From: Streptococcus orisasini | Lineage (GTDB): Bacteria; Bacillota; Bacilli; Lactobacillales; Streptococcaceae | Assembly: GCF_001431045.1 (NCBI RefSeq) | Contig: NZ_BCLE01000040.1 | Span: 1 to 64,000 of the forward strand | DNA: 64,000 nucleotides | Direction: 5' to 3' | Part shown: piece after piece, positions 56,057 through 64,000 of the stretch | Position numbering within the stretch: position 1 is the first letter of the stretch | Layout: each line of letters opens with the position of its first letter | Made by a program: the position numbers and the translations under genes | Notes under the pieces: generated by a model | Seen by the model: only the letters and a program-made list of their open reading frames with translations | Databases searched by the model: none | What the model was told of the DNA's origin: nothing

Positions 56057-57030
56057 AAAAAACAAGTTTACCAGTTGGCATGCATGATAAGCTCTTTAAA
56101 CGGGCGCGTGTCATGTATGAGATCGAACGAGATATCAGTGATCTTTTGATAAATGAGGGTTTCAACCGGATTGAAACACCTACTTTGGAGCATTTTGAGG
56201 TTTTCTCAGACACAATTAGTGCCAATAATTATAACCTCTTTGATAAGCAGGGAGAATTGTTGGCGCTGAGGCCTGATATTACCAGCCAGATTGGGCGGGT
56301 TATTGCATCGACACGGGTTAATACCCCTGTTAAGTTTTCCTACTCTGGCAAGGTTTTCAACTACAATGAGGAAATGCGGGGCTTAGCTAATGAGCACACA
56401 CAAGCAGGTATTGAAATTGTTGGTTTCTCAGCTAAGGAAGCCCTCAAAGAAGCTGTGCTTTCTGCCAAAGAAGCCCTAGATGTTGCTAAGGTTAAAAACT
56501 ATCAGTTTGAGTTTTCGCACGCTGCTATCTTACAGACCATCTTTGCTGAGTTGGCTCTGGATAAGGAAGTGGCAGAGGAGCTGTCAACTGCTATCAGAGA
56601 TAAGAATATCACCGAACTCAATGAATTTACCAAGTCTCATCCTAGCGAATTTGATGATTTCATCAAAAATCTTCCTTATCTGTTTGGAGAAGTGGCTCTT
56701 GTTATCAGTAAGGCACGTGATCTGGTGCAAAATGCCCAGGTTTTGGCAGCCCTTGATGACATTGAAAATCTGCTGACTTGGCTTGGAGAAGATTTTGCTC
56801 CAGCGACTGTGGATCTTGGCCAGCTGTCCCGTATGCCTTACTACACAGGTATGATGTTTAAGGTTTTTGGCGAAAAAGTACCTGATGCTTTTGTGTCAGG
56901 CGGACGTTACGACAAACTCTTTGAACGCTTCGGCGCTAAGGAATTAACAGCAGTTGGCTGGGCTATTGATGTGGATAGTATCTACCAGGCCATTCATGAT
57001 GATTTAAGCTCGCAAGGAGGGGCAAAATGA
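56053..57030 (+). CDS. hisZ: ATP phosphoribosyltransferase regulatory subunit HisZ
   Basis: The 325-residue HisRS paralogue has class II synthetase-like motifs ([24 protein letters not shown]) but lacks the anticodon-binding domain. HisZ partners with short-form HisG to make an active, histidine-inhibited enzyme. Overlaps at both ends (ATGA) indicate coupling. Confidence 0.94.
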   Translation: MKKTSLPVGMHDKLFKRARVMYEIERDISDLLINEGFNRIETPTLEHFEVFSDTISANNYNLFDKQGELLALRPDITSQIGRVIASTRVNTPVKFSYSGKVFNYNEEMRGLANEHTQAGIEIVGFSAKEALKEAVLSAKEALDVAKVKNYQFEFSHAAILQTIFAELALDKEVAEELSTAIRDKNITELNEFTKSHPSEFDDFIKNLPYLFGEVALVISKARDLVQNAQVLAALDDIENLLTWLGEDFAPATVDLGQLSRMPYYTGMMFKVFGEKVPDAFVSGGRYDKLFERFGAKELTAVGWAIDVDSIYQAIHDDLSSQGGAK

Positions 57031-57677
57031 CAAATAATCAACTGACAATTGCCCTCACCAAGGGGCGTATTGAGAAGGACACAATTAAGCTACTGGAAAA
57101 AGTTGGCCTTGATATGAGCTTTATGGCGGACAAGGGACGCAATTTAATCTTTGAAAGTCCTGATAAAAAGTTTCGTTTTCTCTTGGTTAAGGCACCTGAT
57201 GTAACGACTTATGTGCGGCATGGGGTTGCAGACCTTGGTGTGGTCGGCAAGGATGTGCTGATTGAGCATCCAACAGGTTATTTGGAAATGCTGGACTTGA
57301 ATTTAGGACTTTGCAAGTTTTCTGTGGCCTCCATTCCTAGTTATGATCCGGATGACCATAAGCGTAAGCGCATTGCGACCAAGTACCCAACGGTGGCTAG
57401 AGATTATTTCAAGAAAAAAGGGGAAGATGTGGAAATCATCTCCATTCAAGGAAGTGTGGAAATTTCCCCTGTCTTAGGGTTGGCAGATGCTATTGTTGAT
57501 ATTGTGGAGACAGGTAATACCTTGGTAGCCAACGGTTTGGTGGTCTTTGAAGATATTTGCCGTATTTCTTCTCGCCTGATTGCTAATAAGGCAGCTATCA
57601 AAAATAATCCAGAGCTACTGCCATTTATTCAGAGAATCGAGGCTATTGTCGGAAATGAGGAGGTACCCTTTGAATGA
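57027..57677 (+). CDS. hisG: ATP phosphoribosyltransferase, short form
   Basis: The 216-residue protein is the short HisG catalytic subunit, lacking the C-terminal allosteric domain and so dependent on HisZ. Motifs include [25 protein letters not shown] and the PRPP-binding [14 protein letters not shown] (about residues 162-175). It starts histidine synthesis from ATP and PRPP. Confidence 0.95.
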   Translation: MTNNQLTIALTKGRIEKDTIKLLEKVGLDMSFMADKGRNLIFESPDKKFRFLLVKAPDVTTYVRHGVADLGVVGKDVLIEHPTGYLEMLDLNLGLCKFSVASIPSYDPDDHKRKRIATKYPTVARDYFKKKGEDVEIISIQGSVEISPVLGLADAIVDIVETGNTLVANGLVVFEDICRISSRLIANKAAIKNNPELLPFIQRIEAIVGNEEVPFE

Positions 57678-58957
57678 AACGACTAACAGGAAGTAATGAA
57701 GAAATTTCTAAGATTTTGTATCAGGAGCAGCTGGAGCTGAATAAACAAAACGTAGATGTTGAAGAAGCCGTGCGCGCCATCATTGACGATGTGAGAAATC
57801 GCGGTGATCAAGCCCTGCGCGACTATTCCATCAAGTTTGATAAGATTGATTTGACAGATTTTGAGGTGGGGCAAGACCTGATTGACCAAGCGTTTGCAGA
57901 GGTTGACAAGGACGTTTTGGCAGCGCTGGAGAATGCCAAGGCTAATATTGAATCCTACCACCGCCAGCAACTGGAGGCAGGGTTTGAAGATGAGCCATCT
58001 GACGGCGTTCTTCGCGGCCAGCTCATCCGTCCCATTGAGCGGGTGGGTGTTTATGTACCGGGCGGAACGGCTGCTTACCCATCTTCTGTTCTTATGAATG
58101 TCATTCCTGCTAAGATTGCAGGAGTCAAGGAAATCATCATGATCACACCGCCGCAGGAACAATTTGTGCCAGCCATTTTGGTTGCGGCTAAGCTAGCTGG
58201 AGTGGATAAGATTTACCAAGTCGGCGGTGCCCAAGGTGTGGCCGCTCTGGCCTATGGTACCCAAAGCATTCCAAAAGTGGATAAAATCACAGGTCCTGGG
58301 AATATCTTTGTGGCAACGGCTAAGAAAGAGGTTTATGGTACCGTTGGCATTGATATGATTGCGGGTCCTTCAGAAATCGGTGTCATCGCTGACAGTACCG
58401 CAAGTCCTCGTTTTGTAGCGGCAGATTTGCTGTCACAGGCTGAGCATGACAAATTGGCTCGTGCCATTTTGGTGACCAATTCTGAAACTCTGGCTGATGC
58501 GGTCGAAGCTGAGATCGAAACTCAGCTGCAAACCTTGCCGCGTCAGGAAATTGCCCGTGCTTCTATTGAAAATAATGGACGGATTATTATCGCCCAAGAT
58601 GTGGACGGTATGTTTGAACTCATGAATTTAGTGGCGCCAGAACACTTGGAAATTGCCATGGAAAATGCTTATGATTATCTGGACAAGGTTGAAAATGCCG
58701 GATCTGTTTTCCTTGGGCATTATACCAGCGAACCTATCGGTGATTACTATGCAGGTGCCAATCACGTCTTGCCAACAACAGCGACCAGCCGCTTTTCATC
58801 AGCGCTTGGCGTGCATGACTTCGTCAAACGCATCCAATACATCCAATACAGCAAGGCTGCGGTCAACAGTGCAGAAAAAGACATTACAACTTTGGCCTAT
58901 GCAGAAGGCCTGCAAGCCCATGCCAGAGCCATCGAGGTGAGAAATGACCAAAATTAA
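57674..58957 (+). CDS. hisD: Histidinol dehydrogenase
   Basis: The 427-residue zinc enzyme performs the last two oxidations, histidinol to histidine. The signature [14 protein letters not shown] (about residues 230-243) and the metal/catalytic His-rich segments APEHLEIA and GANHVLPT are present. It overlaps hisG at the start (ATGA) and the SerB-like gene at the end (14 bases). Confidence 0.95.
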   Translation: MKRLTGSNEEISKILYQEQLELNKQNVDVEEAVRAIIDDVRNRGDQALRDYSIKFDKIDLTDFEVGQDLIDQAFAEVDKDVLAALENAKANIESYHRQQLEAGFEDEPSDGVLRGQLIRPIERVGVYVPGGTAAYPSSVLMNVIPAKIAGVKEIIMITPPQEQFVPAILVAAKLAGVDKIYQVGGAQGVAALAYGTQSIPKVDKITGPGNIFVATAKKEVYGTVGIDMIAGPSEIGVIADSTASPRFVAADLLSQAEHDKLARAILVTNSETLADAVEAEIETQLQTLPRQEIARASIENNGRIIIAQDVDGMFELMNLVAPEHLEIAMENAYDYLDKVENAGSVFLGHYTSEPIGDYYAGANHVLPTTATSRFSSALGVHDFVKRIQYIQYSKAAVNSAEKDITTLAYAEGLQAHARAIEVRNDQN

Positions 58958-59591
58958 GGGATTGTTAGTCATGGACGTGGATTCAACCCTCGTTCAGGAA
59001 GAAGTGATTGATTTGCTGGGAGAAGAAGCAGGCGTTGGCGAGCAAGTAGCTGCCATTACCGAGCGTGCCATGCGGGGTGAGCTGGACTTTAAAGAAGCTC
59101 TGGCTGAACGTGTGGCCACCTTGAAAGGATTGTCAGAAAACATCTTTGATAAGGTTTATGCCCGCATTCATTTTAACAAGGGAGCCAAGGAATTAGTGGC
59201 TGAATTGCACGCGCGCGGTTACAAGGTCGGTCTGGTATCCGGCGGCTTTCATGAGACAGTTGACCATCTGGCTGCTGAGGCAAATGTTGACTATGTCATG
59301 GCCAACCACTTGGAGACGGCAGACGGCGTTCTGACAGGTCGAACCTACGGTGACATTGTGACCAAGGAGGTCAAGGTGCAAAAGCTCCGCGATTGGGCTG
59401 CGGAAAATGGGCTGACGCTGGCAGACACTGTTGCCATGGGTGACGGAGCCAATGACCTGCCCATGATTCACGAGGCTGGTATTGGCATTGCCTTTTGTGC
59501 CAAACCAATCGTACGCAAGCAAGCCCCCTACCAAATCAATGAGCCAGATTTGTACAAAGTGATTGAGATATTAGATGAGGTAAGAAAATGA
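58944..59591 (+). CDS. SerB-like HAD phosphatase in the his operon (candidate histidinol-phosphate phosphatase)
   Basis: The 215-residue HAD enzyme has motif I MDVDSTL (Asp11/Asp13), motif II VSGGFH, and motif [16 protein letters not shown], and the full sequence is phosphoserine phosphatase-like. A GAGGTGAG ribosome binding site lies within hisD. Its place between hisD and hisB, with no HisN- or HisJ-type phosphatase in the operon, suggests it may dephosphorylate histidinol-phosphate. SerB activity is the alternative and sequence alone does not decide. Confidence 0.85.
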   Translation: MTKIKGLLVMDVDSTLVQEEVIDLLGEEAGVGEQVAAITERAMRGELDFKEALAERVATLKGLSENIFDKVYARIHFNKGAKELVAELHARGYKVGLVSGGFHETVDHLAAEANVDYVMANHLETADGVLTGRTYGDIVTKEVKVQKLRDWAAENGLTLADTVAMGDGANDLPMIHEAGIGIAFCAKPIVRKQAPYQINEPDLYKVIEILDEVRK

Positions 59592-60172
59592 GACAAGCAG
59601 AAATTAAGCGCAATACCTTTGAAACCAAAATCAAACTGAGCCTGAATTTAGATGAACAAGAACCCGTAGATATTCAGACAGGCGTTGGTTTTTTTGACCA
59701 CATGCTGACCCTCTTTGCCCGCCATGGACGGCTGTCCTTGGTGGTCAAGGCTGACGGAGATATCTGGGTGGACAGCCATCACACGGTGGAAGATGTCGGT
59801 ATTGTCTTAGGCCAGGCCCTGCGCCAGGCCTTGGGAGACAAGGCCGGTATCAACCGCTATGGAACAAGTTTTGTGCCCATGGACGAAACACTGGGTATGG
59901 CCAGTCTTGATTTGTCGGGCCGCTCTTACCTCGTTTTTGATGCTGACTTTGACAATCCTAAACTGGGCAATTTTGATACCGAATTGGTGGAAGAATTCTT
60001 CCAAGCCCTTGCCTTTAATGTGCAGATGAATTTGCACTTGAAAATCTTGCATGGTAAAAATAACCACCACAAGGCAGAAAGTCTGTTTAAGGCGACCGGC
60101 CGTGCCCTGCGTCAAGCAGTCACTATCAACCCAGAAATTCACGGGGTGAACTCCACCAAAGGAATGTTGTGA
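59588..60172 (+). CDS. hisB: Imidazoleglycerol-phosphate dehydratase
   Basis: The 194-residue monofunctional enzyme has the metal-binding motifs [13 protein letters not shown] (about residues 36-48), [11 protein letters not shown] and the second repeat [15 protein letters not shown]. The N-terminal phosphatase domain of the enterobacterial bifunctional HisB is absent, which leaves the phosphatase step to another enzyme. Confidence 0.96.
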   Translation: MRQAEIKRNTFETKIKLSLNLDEQEPVDIQTGVGFFDHMLTLFARHGRLSLVVKADGDIWVDSHHTVEDVGIVLGQALRQALGDKAGINRYGTSFVPMDETLGMASLDLSGRSYLVFDADFDNPKLGNFDTELVEEFFQALAFNVQMNLHLKILHGKNNHHKAESLFKATGRALRQAVTINPEIHGVNSTKGML

Positions 60173-60173
60173 T

Positions 60174-60782
60174 ATGAAAATGATAGTCATTGATTATGAT
60201 GCCGGCAATACGGCTAATGTCTCGCGTGCCTTGGATAAGATCGGTGTTGAGGCTGAACTGTCAGCTGACCCGCAAAAGATTTTAGCAGCTTCTGGCTTGA
60301 TTTTGCCGGGAGTAGGAGCCTATCCTGCAGCAATGGCCGAGTTGGAAAAACGAGGGCTAGTATCCACTATTAAAAAGGCCGTTGCCAAGGGCACACCGCT
60401 TCTAGGAATTTGTCTGGGCATGCAATTGCTGACCGAAACAGGTCTGGAGCATCGTGAAACGTCTGGCCTAGGCTTCATTCCAGGTGCGACGCGTGAAATC
60501 CCAGCCAAGAATGGTTTTCCAGTACCCCATATGGGTTGGAATGATTTACAGGTCAAGCAGGAGTCGCCGCTGACAGCTGGCTTGCAGGATCAGGCAGTCT
60601 ATTTCGTGCACAGCTATTTTACAGATGTCCCCGAAGCATATATTGATGTAGTAGCTGACTATTCTATCCAAGTACCCGCCATGATTCACAAGGACAATGT
60701 CTATGGCGCCCAGTTTCACCCCGAAAAATCAGGAACTGTCGGACTGGGCATTCTCAAAAAATTTGTGAGCTTGTGTGATTGA
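60174..60782 (+). CDS. hisH: Imidazole glycerol phosphate synthase, glutaminase subunit
   Basis: The 202-residue class I glutamine amidotransferase has nucleophile Cys in GICLGMQLL (about residue 79) and His/Glu in AQFHPEKSG (about 181 and 183). It supplies ammonia to HisF. Start at ATG 60174 or the in-frame ATG at 60180; a strong Shine-Dalgarno is not evident. A repeat-bearing gap follows before hisA. Confidence 0.94.
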   Translation: MKMIVIDYDAGNTANVSRALDKIGVEAELSADPQKILAASGLILPGVGAYPAAMAELEKRGLVSTIKKAVAKGTPLLGICLGMQLLTETGLEHRETSGLGFIPGATREIPAKNGFPVPHMGWNDLQVKQESPLTAGLQDQAVYFVHSYFTDVPEAYIDVVADYSIQVPAMIHKDNVYGAQFHPEKSGTVGLGILKKFVSLCD

Positions 60783-60826
60783 TGAAAATAAATTAGAAAG
60801 GACGGTTCATTCAGGTATCTTCTGAA

Positions 60827-60937
60827 CTGAACCCGAGCTAAAAGCGTCGTGAAAAAGATAAACTGTCTAGTGACTAAAGCCATATCGTCAGTTTCCTATT
60901 TTCTTCTTGCTTTCTTAACGCTCTTGGTATCTTAATT
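60827..60937 (+). repeat. Intra-operon palindromic repeat, short copy D
   Basis: The element reads CTGAACCCGAGCTAAAAGCG at its left end and TATCTTAATT at its right end, which directly abuts the hisA ATG. Internal arms GATAAACTG (60859-60867) and CAGTTTCCTATTTTC (60890-60904) pair. It matches copy C and the palindrome part of copies A and B. Confidence 0.85.
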
Positions 60938-61657
60938 ATGCAGATTCTTCCTGCTATTGACATTAAAGACGGTCAGGCTGTCCGCCTTTTCAAAGGTGAT
61001 TTTAACCAGCAGACAGTGGTTAATCCTGATGTGCTGGGTCAGGCACGCATTTTTGCAGACGCGGGTATTGACTTCATTCACGTTGTGGATCTTGATGGAG
61101 CTCTGGACGGTCAGGCGACCAATCGCGATCTCATTGCAGCGCTGAAAGTGGCGACAGGCCTTGGTGTTGAAGTTGGCGGCGGCATTCGTACGTTGGAGCA
61201 GATTGAGGACTATCTCAATGTCGGTATTGACCGTGTCATCATCGGATCTATGGCTGTTAAAAATCCCGCTTTTGTCAAGGCTGCACTGGATAAGTTTGGG
61301 GCAGATAAGATTGTCATTGGCATTGATGCCAAGGACGGTTATGTTGCTACTGAAGGGTGGCTCGCGACCAGCACGGTTGACTACATCAGCTTGGCCAAGG
61401 AAATGGAAAGAATGGGAGTCAAGCTCTTTGTCTACACCGATGTTGACCGAGACGGCACGCTGACCGGTCCCAATTTTGACCATTATGAGCGGTTAGTTGC
61501 TGAGTTGACGACTGCCAAGGTTATCGCCTCTGGCGGCATTGCAGAACTTAGTAATTTAACCAAGCTCCAAGAAATCGGCGTAGCGGGTATCATTGTCGGT
61601 AAGGCCTACTATAACGGCAATATCACGCTGGACGAGTTAAAAAATTTTGGAGGATAA
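60938..61657 (+). CDS. hisA: ProFAR isomerase HisA
   Basis: The 239-residue (beta/alpha)8-barrel enzyme has catalytic Asp in PAIDIKDG (about residue 8) and Asp in the second-half motif [10 protein letters not shown] (about 168). It isomerises ProFAR in histidine synthesis. The ATG directly follows the right end of repeat D and there is no Shine-Dalgarno in the 20 bases before it. Confidence 0.95.
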   Translation: MQILPAIDIKDGQAVRLFKGDFNQQTVVNPDVLGQARIFADAGIDFIHVVDLDGALDGQATNRDLIAALKVATGLGVEVGGGIRTLEQIEDYLNVGIDRVIIGSMAVKNPAFVKAALDKFGADKIVIGIDAKDGYVATEGWLATSTVDYISLAKEMERMGVKLFVYTDVDRDGTLTGPNFDHYERLVAELTTAKVIASGGIAELSNLTKLQEIGVAGIIVGKAYYNGNITLDELKNFGG

Positions 61658-61659
61658 AC

Positions 61660-62418
61660 ATGCTGAAAAAACGAATTATTCCCTGCCTTGATGTCAAGGA
61701 CGGGCGCGTGGTCAAGGGGGTTAATTTTGTCAATCTGACCGATGTCGGTGATCCAGTAGATTCGGCGCGTGCTTACTACCAAGCGGGCTGTGACGAACTA
61801 GTCTTCCTAGATATCACGGCGACCTCTGACAATCGCGAAACCACAGTAGATATGGTGCGGCGCGTGGCAGATCAAGTCTTTATTCCCTTTACCGTCGGCG
61901 GCGGTATTCGCTCGGCTGAGGACATGAATAAGATGCTCAAGGCTGGCGCTGATAAGGTTGCAGTCAATTCTTCGGCTGTGGCCAATCCGCAGCTCATCGC
62001 AGACTGTGCTGAAAAATTTGGCAGCCAATGTGTGGTGGTGGCCATTGATGCCAAGAAGCAGGCTGACGGCAGTTGGCATGTCTATGTGGCTGGCGGCCGC
62101 AAGGACACAGGCAGGGATCTGATTGACTGGGTCAAAGAAGCTGTTAGTTTGGGTGCGGGTGAGATTCTTCTGACCTCTATGGACAAGGACGGCACCAAAT
62201 CAGGCTTTGATTTGGACATGCTAAATGCAGTCGCAGCGGTGGCAGATGTCCCTATCATTGCCTCAGGCGGTGCAGGAAACATTACCCACATGGTGGAAGT
62301 TTTTGAGAAAACCCCAGCGACTGGAGCCTTGGCAGCCTCTATTTTTCACTATGGAGAAGTTGCTGTCGCAGATACCAAGCAAGCCATGGCAGCAGCAGGA
62401 ATTGAGGTGCGCTTATGA
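61660..62418 (+). CDS. hisF: Imidazole glycerol phosphate synthase, cyclase subunit
   Basis: The 252-residue barrel enzyme has catalytic Asp11 in [13 protein letters not shown] and Asp near 131 in the AIDAKK region. Phosphate-binding motifs VGGGIRS and ASGGAGN are present. With HisH it makes imidazoleglycerol-phosphate and AICAR. Its stop overlaps hisI (ATGA). Confidence 0.96.
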   Translation: MLKKRIIPCLDVKDGRVVKGVNFVNLTDVGDPVDSARAYYQAGCDELVFLDITATSDNRETTVDMVRRVADQVFIPFTVGGGIRSAEDMNKMLKAGADKVAVNSSAVANPQLIADCAEKFGSQCVVVAIDAKKQADGSWHVYVAGGRKDTGRDLIDWVKEAVSLGAGEILLTSMDKDGTKSGFDLDMLNAVAAVADVPIIASGGAGNITHMVEVFEKTPATGALAASIFHYGEVAVADTKQAMAAAGIEVRL

Positions 62419-62756
62419 CAGATATTCAACTTGATTTTACTAAGCAGGGCGGACTGATTCCTGTTATCGTGACGGATCATGTGACAGGACAGGTTCTTAT
62501 GCTAGCTTATATGAATGAGGAAAGCTATCAGCTGACCCTCAAAACCAAGCAGATGCACTATTGGAGCCGCTCGCGGCAGGAACTCTGGCATAAGGGAGCA
62601 ACCAGCGGTCATTACCAATATATCAAATCCATCAAAACAGACTGCGACCAAGACACCCTGCTCATCTCCGTTGAACAAGTCGGCGCAGCCTGTCATACAG
62701 GAGCCTATTCTTGCTTTTTCAATGAGATTTACAGTGAAGGAGAAGATGAAAAATAA
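62415..62756 (+). CDS. hisI: Phosphoribosyl-AMP cyclohydrolase
   Basis: The 113-residue zinc enzyme has the motif [20 protein letters not shown] (about residues 49-68) and the Cys/Asp ligands DCDQDTLL and [10 protein letters not shown]. The pyrophosphohydrolase function is a separate protein (HisE), so this is the monofunctional form. A 143-base gap with a repeat follows. Confidence 0.95.
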   Translation: MTDIQLDFTKQGGLIPVIVTDHVTGQVLMLAYMNEESYQLTLKTKQMHYWSRSRQELWHKGATSGHYQYIKSIKTDCDQDTLLISVEQVGAACHTGAYSCFFNEIYSEGEDEK

Positions 62757-62790
62757 GCTCTGCTATTTTTCAAAAAATCAAAAGAAAGGA

Positions 62791-62899
62791 ATTGAGTTTG
62801 AGCTAAAAGCTCGGAATTTAGATAAATTATCTGGAAATCAGGATTTTCCGATAATTTCCTAAAATTCGGTCGTTTTTTAGACAATCTCACATCTTAATT
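62791..62899 (+). repeat. Intra-operon palindromic repeat, diverged copy E
   Basis: It begins ATTGAGTTTGAGCTAAAAGC and ends CACATCTTAATT next to the hisE ATG, sharing both termini with copy D. Inner arms AGATAAATTATC and GATAATTTCCT-type sequence keep the palindrome although the primary sequence has diverged. Confidence 0.65.
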
Positions 62900-63214
62900 A
62901 TGTTAGAAACCTTATACAAAGAAGCGCTGGATCGCAAACAGCACCCAAAAGAAGGGTCTTACACCAACTACCTTTTTGACAAGGGTCTGGACAAGATTTT
63001 AAAAAAGGTTGGTGAAGAAGCCACCGAAGTTGTTATCGGTGCCAAAAATGCAGACAAAGAAGAAATCGCCAATGAAACAGCCGATGTCCTCTACCATTTG
63101 GCCGTCATGCTGGTTGAAACAGGCGTGACGCCGGACGATGTCAATAAAGTGCTGGAAGCCCGCCAGGGCAAAAAAAGCAATGTCCATGACCGCAGGGAAG
63201 TGACGGAATATTAG
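62900..63214 (+). CDS. hisE: Phosphoribosyl-ATP pyrophosphohydrolase
   Basis: The 104-residue all-helical MazG-like enzyme has the motif KVGEEATEVVIGAKN (about residues 36-50) and NETADVLYHLAVML with the metal-binding Glu and Asp residues. It hydrolyses phosphoribosyl-ATP. As with hisA, the ATG abuts the repeat's right end and no Shine-Dalgarno is evident. Confidence 0.94.
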   Translation: MLETLYKEALDRKQHPKEGSYTNYLFDKGLDKILKKVGEEATEVVIGAKNADKEEIANETADVLYHLAVMLVETGVTPDDVNKVLEARQGKKSNVHDRREVTEY

Positions 63215-63225
63215 AAAGGGCAGGA

Positions 63226-63408
63226 ATGGTCACATCGCAGCAAATCAAAGAAAAGTTATTTTCCGTAAAATTTCGAGGCTACGACCAAGAAGAAGTCGAT
63301 ATTTTTCTTGATGAAATCGTAGAAACCCTAAATAGTTTAGAGCAGGAGAATCAGTCGCTCAAAAGACAGATCAAACGACTGAAGTCGGGAGATGACTATT
63401 TGTTATAA
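63226..63408 (+). CDS. DivIVA-domain mini-protein
   Basis: The 60-residue protein consists almost only of a DivIVA/GpsB-type N-terminal domain: VKFRGYDQEEVDIFLDEIVETL (about residues 14-35) followed by a short Gln/Lys-rich coiled coil. The long C-terminal coiled coil of DivIVA and the basic C-terminus of GpsB are absent. An AGAAAGGGCAGG site 11 bases after hisE makes it the last gene of the his operon. It may bind septal membrane or interact with DivIVA/GpsB; function unknown. Confidence 0.7.
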   Translation: MVTSQQIKEKLFSVKFRGYDQEEVDIFLDEIVETLNSLEQENQSLKRQIKRLKSGDDYLL

Positions 63409-63424
63409 GAATAACAGCAAAACA

Positions 63425-63460
63425 AAAGAGTTTGGGACAAAAGTCTCAAACTCTTTCAAT
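63425..63460 (+). terminator. Terminator of the his operon
   Basis: AAAGAGTTTGGGAC (63425-63438) pairs with GTCTCAAACTCTTT (63443-63456) around an AAAA loop; a short T/A tract follows. Confidence 0.85.
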
Positions 63461-63482
63461 TTATGAAGTATCACATATTAAC

Positions 63483-63612
63483 GCAGTGGTTTATTGGAAG
63501 TCCTTATCCCTTGCTACGCAAGTGATAGCGGCCATCCTAATAAACTGTGCGGAGGTGGGACAACAAAATCGAAATCGCCATTTCATGACGATTTACCGAT
63601 TTTTGTCCCACT
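63483..63612. repeat. Two adjacent intergenic palindromes
   Basis: The first (63483-63550) pairs GCAGTGGTTTATTGGA with TCCTAATAAACTGTGC with a few mismatches and contains CTTGCTACGCAAG. The second (63555-63611) pairs GTGGGACAA with TTGTCCCAC around AAATCGCCATTTCATGACGA and belongs to the dispersed GTGGGAC repeat group. The second may terminate the minus-strand toxin gene. Confidence 0.6.
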
Positions 63613-63630
63613 CTCTTTTTTGATGCAGAA

Positions 63631-63987
63631 TTAGCCCTTTAAATCTTCAAAAATGTAGGGATAAAGCTGTGCCACTTTTTGAAAAGCCCAAGTGTCCAGC
63701 TGTCCGACTTTTTGAATGTTGCGGGCACGATAGTCAAAGGTGTAAAGTTGAAAAGGGTTGATAGCGCCATCTATCTCTGGATGATGGACCTCAACAAGAA
63801 GATTTTGTGCTTTCAGTTTCTTTTGCCCATGGGTGATGGGACAAACAGCCACAAACCCAGTCTGTTTAGCGTAGTTTTGACTGGAGATGACTAGGGCAGG
63901 GCGGCGTTTTTGAATTTCCTTGCCTGTTGAAGGGTCAAAATCTATCCAGACCAAATCTTGTTTCTGGGGAATATAGTTAGACTTCAT
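63631..63987 (-). CDS. MazF/PemK-family endoribonuclease toxin
   Basis: The 118-residue protein has the N-terminal QKQDLVWIDFDPSTGKEIQK and central KRRPALVISSQNYAKQTG typical of MazF/PemK toxins, which cleave mRNA. The catalytic Arg/Thr region (KRRPALV and CPITHG) is present. The ATG overlaps a TGA from an upstream frame (63986-63984), the usual antitoxin-toxin overlap. The gene is complete. Confidence 0.88.
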   Translation of the reverse strand: MKSNYIPQKQDLVWIDFDPSTGKEIQKRRPALVISSQNYAKQTGFVAVCPITHGQKKLKAQNLLVEVHHPEIDGAINPFQLYTFDYRARNIQKVGQLDTWAFQKVAQLYPYIFEDLKG

Positions 63988-64000
63988 GATCCAGCAAAGC
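63984..64000 (-). CDS. 3' end of the probable antitoxin gene (partial)
   Basis: Only the last codons (F-A-G-S-stop in the overlapping frame) are inside the window. Identification as a MazE-type antitoxin rests on the ATGA overlap with the toxin start and on the usual gene order. Confidence 0.4.

Overview
The window is a chromosomal segment of a low-GC Gram-positive bacterium, almost certainly a Streptococcus of or near the mutans group. Indicators are the vicRKX two-component cluster followed by rnc and smc, a c-subunit-first (atpE-B-F-H-A-G-D-C) ATP synthase operon, the murA-epuA-endA trio, a complete glycogen operon (glgB-C-D-A-P) next to a pullulanase, ezrA after gyrB, and a streptococcal-type his operon containing hisZ and a short hisG. 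Extended -10 promoters (TGnTATAAT), AGGAGG-type ribosome binding sites and intrinsic terminators fit this. The species cannot be fixed from the sequence alone.

Layout. 1-4480: GtrA-like membrane protein (minus strand), a preQ1-II riboswitch with its queuosine-precursor transporter, NAD-dependent DNA ligase and a diacylglycerol-kinase-type lipid kinase. 4495-15088: glycogen and alpha-glucan metabolism (pulA, then glgB-C-D-A-P) with a CcpA-type cre site and an attenuator-like terminator in the glg leader. 15439-22010: F1Fo ATP synthase, interrupted between atpG and atpD by a palindromic repeat. 22185-24881: DUF1146 protein, murA, epuA, endA. 24965-28309 (minus strand): polar amino-acid ABC transporter with a GlnR-type operator and two tandem repeat elements between its second and third genes. 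28657-36201: vicR-vicK-vicX, a DUF454 protein, rnc, smc. 36302-40716: T-box leader, pheS, a GNAT acetyltransferase, pheT. 40805-43330: cell-wall-anchored nucleotidase. 43483-47541: TetR regulator divergent from an ABC exporter. 47542-48690: accessory debris (repeat, small Cys-rich ORF, ISAs1-type transposase remnant). 48695-53036: HAD phosphatase, gyrB, ezrA. 53255-54238: decayed bacteriocin/immunity island. 54657-63408: T-box-controlled his operon (hisC-Z-G-D, SerB-like phosphatase, hisB-H-A-F-I-E) ending in a DivIVA-domain mini-protein. 63631-64000: MazF-like toxin with the last codons of its probable antitoxin.

Most of the window is conserved core genome. The least explained signals lie between genes. 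(1) A family of imperfect-palindrome repeats sits only inside operons, always in the same orientation and ending at the ribosome binding site or start codon of the next gene (before atpD, the amino-acid permease, hisA and hisE). (2) A 243-bp direct repeat with a 15-bp outer helix and perfect inner hairpins flanks the gyrB-ezrA-bacteriocin block. (3) Four genes have an extended -10 box ending 6-7 nt before the start codon, which predicts leaderless mRNAs. (4) The bacteriocin island has peptide remnants broken by Trp-to-stop changes while the small membrane proteins beside them remain open.
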